Source of the DNA: Promethearchaeota archaeon
GTDB taxonomy: Archaea > Asgardarchaeota > Lokiarchaeia > Sigynarchaeales > MK-D1
DNA: 5,812 nt
NCBI GenBank assembly: GCA_016839865.1
Contig: JAEOTN010000267.1
Location: 1 to 5,812 of the forward strand
Direction of reading: 5' to 3'
Shown here in pieces: positions 1-5,484 of this stretch (within the stretch, counting starts at the first letter, position 1; each line of letters starts with the position of its first letter). The notes below the pieces were generated by a model. It searched no databases. It was given only the letters and a program-made list of their open reading frames with translations, and was not told the origin of the DNA. Made by a program: the position numbers and the translations under genes.

Positions 1-280
1 GAAAATCGCTATAAATTCTTTAATGCTAATTTTTTTCCATTGTTTACAGAAAAACAACAAAATTAAATGTTGGAACTCCAAAAGAGATGTGTTGAGTTAT
101 TTCCAAAAACTTTGAAGCACCTGGATGATGTTTATGCTATGTTTCCCACTAATTTCTGCAAACCAAGAATATGATACTGCTTTCGAGAAGAAAAACAGCA
201 TTGTTATTAATGCATATGAAAGAGCGATTCCAAAAATCGTAATCGGCGCAGAGAAAGAGCTAAAGAAAAGTAAAAAATGA
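1..280 (+). pseudogene. Possible broken or frameshifted 3' end of an unidentified gene
   Basis: Frame 1 is open from the window edge to TAA at 64-66 (ending FPLFTEKQQN). It restarts at once with ATG at 67 and runs to TGA at 172-174, including the helix-like stretch VELFPKTLKHLDDVYAMF. Frame 2 is open from 116 to TGA at 278-280 and ends NAYERAIPKIVIGAEKELKK, which has ordinary soluble-protein composition. The final stop lies 12 bp from the convergent stop of the neighbouring minus-strand gene, as expected for a real gene end. One reading is a single gene interrupted by a nonsense codon and a one-base shift between about 125 and 174. The alternatives are an upstream gene ending at 66 plus one or two small ORFs (67-174; 125-280, 51 aa), or assembly error. 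I do not recognise the family and assign no function. Confidence 0.3.
262..277 (-). terminator. T-rich tract after the 370-aa Fe-S gene
   Basis: Read on the minus strand, this stretch is almost all T (six T, then T-runs broken by AC and C) and starts 15 bases after the stop at 293-295. Archaeal transcription commonly ends at such U-rich tracts without a hairpin. It overlaps the A-rich Lys codons at the end of the possible plus-strand ORF, so composition alone could also explain it. Confidence 0.4.
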
Positions 281-292
281 AGCATTGATCTA

Positions 293-1405
293 TTACTTTT
301 CGAGTTCTGCTTTCTTTTTCGCTAACTCTTGATAAAATTCAAATGTGTTTTTGGGGGGTATAGTTAGTTCCTTTTCATCTTTCTTTTTGAGAGTAATCGC
401 TTCTTCAGGACAGGTCGGTGCACAAACTCCGCAACCAATGCATTGATTTCGATCAATAGTTGATACCCCTTCGACAATCTCTATTGCATCCATTTGACAT
501 CGAGTTTCACAGATTCCGCATCCTATACACAACTCTGAATCCACTGTAGCAAAATAATTCGATGCAAAGTAGTCAGATGTAGCTCCAGTTTTCTTTTGAT
601 TCACTAAAAGATTACAACAGCAACCGCAACATAAACAAAGTGCCATCGGTCGTTGCGAATTTCCAGATTGTAAAACTAAACCATCTTTTTCGGCTTGCTC
701 GAGGATTTTTAGAGCTTCCTCTTTTTGAATAATTCTTCCTAATCCTCTTTTAAGATATGCTTTCCCAGCGGAACGAAAACTAAAACATGCTTCTAATAAC
801 TCCGTCTGTGTGCATTTCCTATCACTCATTTCATTCTTTTTGCGGCAAATACATTCATTTAGAACAATAGGTTCTCCACAATTTTCAAAAACTTGGCGAA
901 CATCATCATAGGAGGAAATTTGATTTTCAGCTTCTACTACATCCCCAATAGGAATTGTTCTCAGCTGTGGAGTTTTAGTTTTATTCAGCTCTTCCATAAA
1001 ACCTTCTTCAAGATATTGGTCTACATTACGAATATACTCGCTAGTCATTTTTTTCGCATGAAACTCATAAAAACCCAGCATAAATGCAGAAGCAGCGTAA
1101 CTTTTACCTTCTTTTCCGTTACGTGGTTTCGTAGTTCGAAGTATTAATCCTAGATCATACATCTCATCTAAAATTTCTTCCAGTTTTTCTCGAGTTAAGT
1201 CGTTATTCTTGACCTCTATGTAAATTTCATCAAGATGTTTGAGATTGAATTCTAATTTCGAACCAATTATTGCTTGGAGGGGCGTGAATAATTCTTTTAG
1301 GATCCGAATTTCAACCCCCGATTCAGTTTCAGGAAATCCTACGGGTAATTTATCCAAAGTTTTTTGTAAATCTCGATAAACATCAGCTGAAGATTCTTCC
1401 ACCAT
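293..1405 (-). CDS. Winged-helix-like/ferredoxin Fe-S protein with CxCCGCCC motif
   Basis: A 370-residue cytoplasmic protein with no signal peptide or membrane segment. Residues about 34-112 (ILKELFTP through the SYAASAFMLGFYEF region) look like a winged helix. A middle segment follows with C176, C185-I-C187-R188, C198 and C207, then the knot C257-L-CC-G-CCC264. The C-terminus carries two [4Fe-4S] motifs, C293/C296/C299/C303 and C322/C325/C328/C332-P. The N-terminal signature LPVGFPETESGVEI and the overall order match, from memory, a family of about 370-aa '4Fe-4S binding proteins' common in anaerobic bacteria and archaea and not characterised to my knowledge. The two ferredoxin motifs predict electron transfer. 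The winged helix could bind DNA or simply serve as a protein-interaction fold. ATG is preceded by A-rich sequence without a Shine-Dalgarno site. A TATA-like box upstream and a terminator-like tract after the preceding gene suggest its own transcript. It shares cysteine layout, but little other sequence, with the two other Fe-S proteins here. Confidence 0.88.
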   Translation of the reverse strand: MVEESSADVYRDLQKTLDKLPVGFPETESGVEIRILKELFTPLQAIIGSKLEFNLKHLDEIYIEVKNNDLTREKLEEILDEMYDLGLILRTTKPRNGKEGKSYAASAFMLGFYEFHAKKMTSEYIRNVDQYLEEGFMEELNKTKTPQLRTIPIGDVVEAENQISSYDDVRQVFENCGEPIVLNECICRKKNEMSDRKCTQTELLEACFSFRSAGKAYLKRGLGRIIQKEEALKILEQAEKDGLVLQSGNSQRPMALCLCCGCCCNLLVNQKKTGATSDYFASNYFATVDSELCIGCGICETRCQMDAIEIVEGVSTIDRNQCIGCGVCAPTCPEEAITLKKKDEKELTIPPKNTFEFYQELAKKKAELEK

Positions 1406-1482
1406 TTTTTTTCGACTTATATTATTAATTAAGTCTACGGAATTAACAAGACTAATTTTTTACTAGATATATTGTCTTAAAT

Positions 1483-1492
1483 CAATATAAAG
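1483..1492 (-). promoter_or_regulatory. TATA-like box upstream of the 370-aa Fe-S gene
   Basis: The minus strand reads CTTTATATTG, preceded by the purine-rich AGAAA that could act as a BRE. It lies about 77 bp before the ATG at 1405, which would give a leader of roughly 50 bases. Other AT-rich TATA-like words nearby (about 1463-1475 and 1409-1424) are competing candidates. The flanks are very AT-rich, so chance matches are likely. Confidence 0.35.
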
Positions 1493-1590
1493 TTTCTATT
1501 ACTGTGAAATTTTATTCAAATTCTGCTTTATCTCTTAGATTTTATGGAGATTTATAAAATTAATGTCTCATGTCCATCTTCAAAAATGAT

Positions 1591-1608
1591 AAAAAAAAAC
1601 AAAATAAA
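1591..1608 (-). terminator. Poly-T terminator after the 413-aa Fe-S gene
   Basis: On the minus strand the sequence reads TTTATTTT, G, then nine T, starting 14 bases after the stop codon at 1623-1625. This is the longest homopolymer tract in the gap and has the form of an archaeal hairpin-independent U-rich terminator. It separates the transporter/Fe-S pair from the downstream 370-aa Fe-S gene. Confidence 0.6.
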
Positions 1609-1622
1609 TCCTCGGAACTAAC

Positions 1623-2864
1623 TTATTCAGTTTGAGGAGTTACATCTACTAGAGACTCGATCTTCGAGATCAATTTATCTATGTAACTCGAATCTTCAAT
1701 TGAGATCGATATTGCTCTATTAGGACAGACTTCCACGCATCTACCACACCCTAAACAAAAATCGGGATCGACATGAGCTTTACCATCTAGAACTTCTCTT
1801 CCTTTGAACACGCATACATCTAGGCAAGTCTTACATCCGTCGCATTTTGACTCATCAACTCTTACTTCGACCCCTGGCATTTTGTTAGCGATCGTTCCAA
1901 CGCGAGCTGCAGAGCCATATGTGAGAGTTTTTCCGTGGGCACAGCAACAACTGCAACAGAAACAGCAAGCCAAAAAGCGACCGGTGTCTTTTACCCCATA
2001 GTCTTCTGTTTCTCCCATATCTCGTCCCAATAATGGGATTAAACCACTGTCAATCGCTTTTCTAACTCTATCCCGCGCTTCTTCTTTTGTAGCTACACGA
2101 CCCCGATCTGTTGGGATTATCATATTAAAAGTATCATCTCCCAAATACATACATCCGAGTTCTATCGGGTGGTTTTGGCATTTGCCGTGATCTCTACACA
2201 TACATTTATGAATGACTATATTGCTTGCTTTATCGATAAAATGTTCAAATACCATGAGAGGAATTACTTCATTCTCAAGTGGACCAGTGGATAAATTAAT
2301 TGGAATATAGGCACCGTATTCTTCCCCATCAATTTCGATGTCACGTTTTTTCTGAAATCCTCTGAGGAAAGGTATTTTCGTAATTACAAGAGGATGATGT
2401 TTGTTCGGATCCTTAATTTTCGTTGTTAGAAACGTCTGTTTCAAAGGTTTTCTTCGAGGCCCATATTCTGTTTCCTCCATATCCCATCCATATGTATGTG
2501 TTATGATGAAGTTGTTATCAGGATCTCTCCCCAAACCAATTTCGAGTTCTTCCCCTCTTAATGTTTTTTTAATGAGTTCTATTGAATCAAATGAGATTTT
2601 AATATCAGCATCTTCAAGATGTTCACCAAATTTATACGAATATTTCGTTCGTTCAAAAAATTGATACCCAATAAAATCACAAATTTCATAATTAACTTTC
2701 AAACTTGTATCCCGGAAATCTCTCTGATAAATCTCATCTGTGAGATCTACTTTACTTTTCAGAAAATACTTCAATATGAGATTACTTAACATTCTATCAG
2801 GTAATCTACTAGCCATTTTCAAGAGTAAACTTCCAGATTGCTTTTTCTTTGGCATATTAGGCAC
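1623..2864 (-). CDS. Fe-S protein: SCP2-like N-terminus, CxCR, CCxCCxCCC, two [4Fe-4S]
   Basis: A 413-residue soluble protein. Residues about 50-110 (NYEICDFIGYQFF, then YKFGEHLEDADIKISFD and TLRGE) resemble an SCP2 sterol/lipid-carrier fold, a judgement from pattern only. From about residue 164 onward it is paralogous to the plus-strand Fe-S protein at 4573. Shared landmarks are the segment FIDKASNIV, then C221-M-C223-R with C229 and C238 (NHPIELGC), then GRVATKEEARDRV, then the knot CC-F-CC-S-CCC at 300-308. Two ferredoxin motifs follow at C341/C344/C347/C351 (followed by V, not P) and C370/C373/C376/C380-P. The Fe-S ligands predict electron transfer; the partner is unknown. The start is ambiguous: GTG at 2864 has GAGGA nine bases upstream, while ATG at 2855 (three residues shorter) has AGGTG six bases upstream. 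It lies 53 bp after the transporter stop without a terminator, so it is probably in the same transcript. Confidence 0.88.
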   Translation of the reverse strand: MPNMPKKKQSGSLLLKMASRLPDRMLSNLILKYFLKSKVDLTDEIYQRDFRDTSLKVNYEICDFIGYQFFERTKYSYKFGEHLEDADIKISFDSIELIKKTLRGEELEIGLGRDPDNNFIITHTYGWDMEETEYGPRRKPLKQTFLTTKIKDPNKHHPLVITKIPFLRGFQKKRDIEIDGEEYGAYIPINLSTGPLENEVIPLMVFEHFIDKASNIVIHKCMCRDHGKCQNHPIELGCMYLGDDTFNMIIPTDRGRVATKEEARDRVRKAIDSGLIPLLGRDMGETEDYGVKDTGRFLACCFCCSCCCAHGKTLTYGSAARVGTIANKMPGVEVRVDESKCDGCKTCLDVCVFKGREVLDGKAHVDPDFCLGCGRCVEVCPNRAISISIEDSSYIDKLISKIESLVDVTPQTE

Positions 2865-2878
2865 CTACAATTTTCCTC
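2862..2878 (-). promoter_or_regulatory. Overlapping ribosome-binding sites deciding the 413-aa gene start
   Basis: On the minus strand GAGGA (2878-2874) stands nine bases before GTG 2864. AGGTG (2866-2862), which contains that GTG, stands six bases before ATG 2855. Both match the archaeal anti-Shine-Dalgarno well, and no other gene in the window has an equally good site. Use of one start or the other changes only the first three residues. A Shine-Dalgarno site here fits an internal operon gene, which cannot be leaderless. Confidence 0.5.
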
Positions 2879-2917
2879 GTTCTATATTCTGTTTGATACA
2901 CTTATTACCTGATACGA

Positions 2918-4366
2918 TTAAATATTTAGTTCCTTGAGTTTTGCTTGATTTTCGAGGACTTTATTAGGTGTAAGTGGGAACCACTTCCAAAACACAAACG
3001 TTCCGATTCCCAAAATAACAGCTGGAACTATACCCATTACAAGACGAATACCAAGCTGAACACGTGCTATATTCTGGAAACCAACATCTAAAAGCAACTC
3101 TGTATAATTTGCAAGTCCATCATTAAATCCAGTTATTCTGTGAAAAAATGCAAAAATACCCTCGTCTATTGAACCAGTTAAACGAGCCAATAATCCATTC
3201 AATCCAAAGAGAATGGCTTTCTGATTTTTTCCTGTAGTTGCTGCAAAATCATCCACAACATTTGGAAATAGAACTGTTGAAGTTAAGGCACTTATACCTC
3301 CATTTGCAAACCCCAGAACACCTGCATATGCTAATAAATCCCAGAATCCAACGAAAAATGTTAGGGGGATAAGAGCGATGCTAAATAATAATCCTGCGAC
3401 CACAAACACTTTCTTGCTATTTTTAGCTTTTTTCGTGTAATATAGCCAAAATGGTAATGAAAGCAAAGTGAACCCCAAATATACCATCAAAATTAAAAGT
3501 AGCTCCCCATAACCTGCTTGTAAAACAAATACAGTAAGAAAATTCAAATTTGGAACAATAAGGGCAAGAGTAACACCATAACAAGTAGCAAAAACGAAAA
3601 ACACAATAAAACTTCTCAATTTTATCGCATCTCCCATATTTTTAAAAAATGGTGCTCGTTTTGTAGTGTTTGAAAAATATCGATCAATTATTTCTTTGTC
3701 CTCCTTAAACCCAGGTAGTGACAAGAAAGAAAATAAAAGCGAGATACCTGCTATGATCGCTCCGGTTACCGCATAAGCAGTTTTTTGGTCAGCAAATCCA
3801 TCAAGAATAAAAGGTGGGAGTAACATACCCATTACGACTGCAATAATGTCAATCGGTGTATAATATTTCGAATATATTCTTCGTTGTTCTTCTGTTCGAA
3901 ATAATTCTGGTCGAACAGCACCTACATTAATACCTCTTAAAGTGCCAAAAGTATCATGGAAGAACAAAGTAGCCATGAGCCACCAGAAAACTGGCCAAGG
4001 ATTAGTCGTGGCGTCAATATCCGGGACAAAAAATATAAAGAAAACCGATAGAGACCATGGGATGATACTTATTGCTATCCAAGGAAATCTTCTTCCATAT
4101 TTTCGAGTAAATTTCATATTTCTGTCCACAAGAAACCCTATTATTGGACTGCTTGCTGCATTATATACTGCGAAGATTGTCATTGCCCAAAAAACAAATG
4201 TAGGGCTTAATCCGATTACAGTTTTATAATAAACGAGTAAAAATCCACCTTGAACTGCACCCATAGCTGAACTTGGCAATTGTCCTAAAGCATTAGAGAA
4301 TAATATCCATTTTGAACGCTTAGGTTTTGGCGTTTCTAGGGTATTTGAAGTTTCAGAATTGACCAT
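2918..4366 (-). CDS. MFS_2/GPH-type sodium- or proton-coupled symporter
   Basis: A 482-residue polytopic membrane protein with about 12 hydrophobic helices (roughly 22-47, 58-80, 95-114, 123-143, 170-190, 198-217, 252-272, 284-308, 320-340, 344-366, 380-400, 438-460) and a charged cytoplasmic N-terminus. The loop after helix 2 reads GFLVDRNMKF then RKYGRRFPW (residues 77-96), the hallmark of the glycoside-pentoside-hexuronide:cation family. In the second half FPNVVDDFAATTGKNQKA (367-384) matches the family's DVxDxxxxxTG segment, although the usual Arg after TG is replaced by K-N. Length is normal. The family carries sugars and glycosides, and the same Pfam group includes MFSD2-type lysolipid carriers, so the substrate cannot be read from sequence. 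It heads a probable two-gene operon with the 413-aa Fe-S protein and is divergent from that protein's paralogue. ATG has only a weak AAGGT 12 bases upstream. Confidence 0.9.
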   Translation of the reverse strand: MVNSETSNTLETPKPKRSKWILFSNALGQLPSSAMGAVQGGFLLVYYKTVIGLSPTFVFWAMTIFAVYNAASSPIIGFLVDRNMKFTRKYGRRFPWIAISIIPWSLSVFFIFFVPDIDATTNPWPVFWWLMATLFFHDTFGTLRGINVGAVRPELFRTEEQRRIYSKYYTPIDIIAVVMGMLLPPFILDGFADQKTAYAVTGAIIAGISLLFSFLSLPGFKEDKEIIDRYFSNTTKRAPFFKNMGDAIKLRSFIVFFVFATCYGVTLALIVPNLNFLTVFVLQAGYGELLLILMVYLGFTLLSLPFWLYYTKKAKNSKKVFVVAGLLFSIALIPLTFFVGFWDLLAYAGVLGFANGGISALTSTVLFPNVVDDFAATTGKNQKAILFGLNGLLARLTGSIDEGIFAFFHRITGFNDGLANYTELLLDVGFQNIARVQLGIRLVMGIVPAVILGIGTFVFWKWFPLTPNKVLENQAKLKELNI

Positions 4367-4386
4367 TATCTTTTATCAACCTTTTA

Positions 4387-4396
4387 CTTTATATAG
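4387..4396 (-). promoter_or_regulatory. TATA-like box for the transporter operon
   Basis: The minus strand reads CTATATAAAG with its nearest edge 20 bases from the transporter ATG. Archaeal transcription starts about 25 bases downstream of the TATA centre, so a transcript from here would be leaderless or nearly so. That fits the poor Shine-Dalgarno site. A second candidate (minus CATATAAATTT, about 4424-4434) lies further upstream. Confidence 0.4.
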
Positions 4397-4460
4397 CTAT
4401 CCATATTTCCTAATTACGCTTCAAATTTATATGATTGTGTTCTCAATTTTCCAGATTTTG

Positions 4461-4480
4461 TCATTAATGTTCATTAAATG
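4461..4480. repeat. Tandem 10-bp near-repeat in the divergent intergenic region
   Basis: TCATTAATGT at 4461-4470 is followed directly by TCATTAAATG at 4471-4480. The core CATTAATG is a perfect 8-bp palindrome and the second copy has one added A. The copies are spaced 10 bases apart, about one helical turn, and end 10 bases before a TATA-like TTTAAAAA of the plus-strand gene. The position between two divergent genes suits an operator or activator site, but the region is AT-rich and no regulator is visible. Confidence 0.3.
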
Positions 4481-4490
4481 GACAGCGAAA

Positions 4491-4498
4491 ATTTAAAA
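4491..4498 (+). promoter_or_regulatory. TATA-like box for the plus-strand Fe-S gene
   Basis: The sequence ATTTAAAA, preceded by the purine-rich GCGAAA that could act as a BRE, lies about 75 bases before ATG 4573. It would give a leader of about 50 bases. A rival, CTATAAAA at about 4518-4525, would give a leader of roughly 25 bases. Neither can be preferred from sequence alone. Confidence 0.3.
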
Positions 4499-4572
4499 AA
4501 TTTGTTACAGAAATAAACTATAAAATTAGCTTTAATTCATTGAAGATTCAAAAAAACGAGAGAAAAGATAAA

Positions 4573-5433
4573 ATGGGTAAATTGAAGAAAAAAGATCTTG
4601 AACCAATTGAAAGAAACACCCGTTCTCATAAAATTGCGAAAAAATTTGGATGGGTATTGAAATTGCCTATTATTAAGCAGATTTTTCACAAAAGGCAATG
4701 GCCACGTGGGCATGAAGTAGAAGAAGGGCAAGTTCTGCCCGTTAACGTCAAAATGGGGGAATATGAAAACGCTGTAGTCCCCAAAAAGCTAATGGATTAT
4801 TTTATTGATAAAGCTGGTACTATTGTATTGATTCAATGCCCTTGTCGAGTTTCTAACAATTGTCAAAATCATTCACATGAATTAGGGTGTGTATGGATGG
4901 GAAAAGGGGCTGCTAATTTGGATTTAGATAATCTTCCTGCTGGTGTCAAGGGACGGCTCGCCACAAAAGGAGAGGCTAAAGAACGGGTCCGTCTCGCAAT
5001 AGAAGACGGCTTAGTTCCTTACATGGGGAAATTCAGAAGCGATGCTAAGCTGTATAAGGTCTTGGAGTATGAAGATGAGTTCATGGATTTCTGCTTCTGC
5101 TGCTCTTGCTGTTGTATTAACGCTGAATTAAAATATGGACTTCCAGCCTCAACACTGAAAACTCTCGTAACAACAATGAAAGGGGTTTCTATTACAACCG
5201 ATCCAGAGAAATGTGTTGGTTGTGGAAAGTGTTTCTCAGTGTGTATTTTCAATGGATTGAAAATGGTGAACGGAAAATCAGTCCACACTGATAATTGCTT
5301 ACTGTGTGGTCGATGTGAACAAGTATGCCCTGAAGGCGCTATCTCCATCAATTTTGATGATAAATACAATCCAGATGAAATTATGAATGAAATTATACAA
5401 AGATATGAAAAAGTTGTAGATATATCAGGCTAA
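4573..5433 (+). CDS. Fe-S protein paralogue: CxCR, CxCCSCCC, two [4Fe-4S]
   Basis: A 286-residue soluble protein with a Lys-rich N-terminus (MGKLKKKDLEPIERN). It aligns along almost its whole length with residues about 164-413 of the minus-strand 413-aa protein and lacks that protein's N-terminal 160 residues. Matching blocks are FIDKAGTIV, C89-P-C91-R with C97 and C106 (NHSHELGC), GRLATKGEAKERV, and the knot C174-F-CC-S-CCC181. The [4Fe-4S] motifs are C214/C217/C220/C224 (followed by I) and C242/C245/C248/C252-P. The ferredoxin domain predicts electron transfer and the partner is unknown. ATG 4573 is preferred over the in-frame TTG at 4540, which adds 11 residues and has no ribosome site; only a weak GAGAG lies before the ATG. 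It is divergent from the transporter and converges on the acyl-CoA synthetase gene with a 51-bp gap. Confidence 0.88.
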   Translation: MGKLKKKDLEPIERNTRSHKIAKKFGWVLKLPIIKQIFHKRQWPRGHEVEEGQVLPVNVKMGEYENAVVPKKLMDYFIDKAGTIVLIQCPCRVSNNCQNHSHELGCVWMGKGAANLDLDNLPAGVKGRLATKGEAKERVRLAIEDGLVPYMGKFRSDAKLYKVLEYEDEFMDFCFCCSCCCINAELKYGLPASTLKTLVTTMKGVSITTDPEKCVGCGKCFSVCIFNGLKMVNGKSVHTDNCLLCGRCEQVCPEGAISINFDDKYNPDEIMNEIIQRYEKVVDISG

Positions 5434-5484
5434 CTTCAACATCGTATGTTTAAGAATGACCAGTTGCACAAAGAGGATGAAATT

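Noticed and set aside
97..285. 62-codon minus-strand ORF rich in Phe, Leu and Ser, resembling a small membrane protein just downstream of the 370-aa gene
   Set aside because: It has no ribosome site and its composition is what the antisense of Lys/Glu-rich coding sequence gives. The plus strand over 179-280 reads as a more normal protein. A real small membrane protein cannot be fully excluded.
1941..1967. Repetitive GCAACA-like DNA considered as a microsatellite
   Set aside because: It encodes the conserved CCxCCxCCC motif in frame, and the two other genes keep the same residues with different codons, so protein selection explains it.
1804..2001. Plus-strand ORF with a Gln-rich stretch (QQQLQQKQQ)
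   Set aside because: It is the antisense of the TGT/TGC codons of the cysteine knot in the 413-aa gene. The Gln run is a by-product of Cys codons.
3942..4229. 95-codon plus-strand ORF
   Set aside because: It lies inside the transporter gene on the opposite strand, with no ribosome site and no protein-like pattern.
4537..4731. 64-codon minus-strand ORF rich in Phe, opposite the start of the plus-strand Fe-S gene
   Set aside because: It is the antisense of a Lys-rich N-terminus, which gives Phe and Leu codons. It has no supporting signals.
5019..5369. 116-codon minus-strand ORF with a Gln run (QQQEQQKQK)
   Set aside because: It lies wholly antisense to the plus-strand Fe-S gene and again comes from the cysteine codons. 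It has no recognisable domain or start context.
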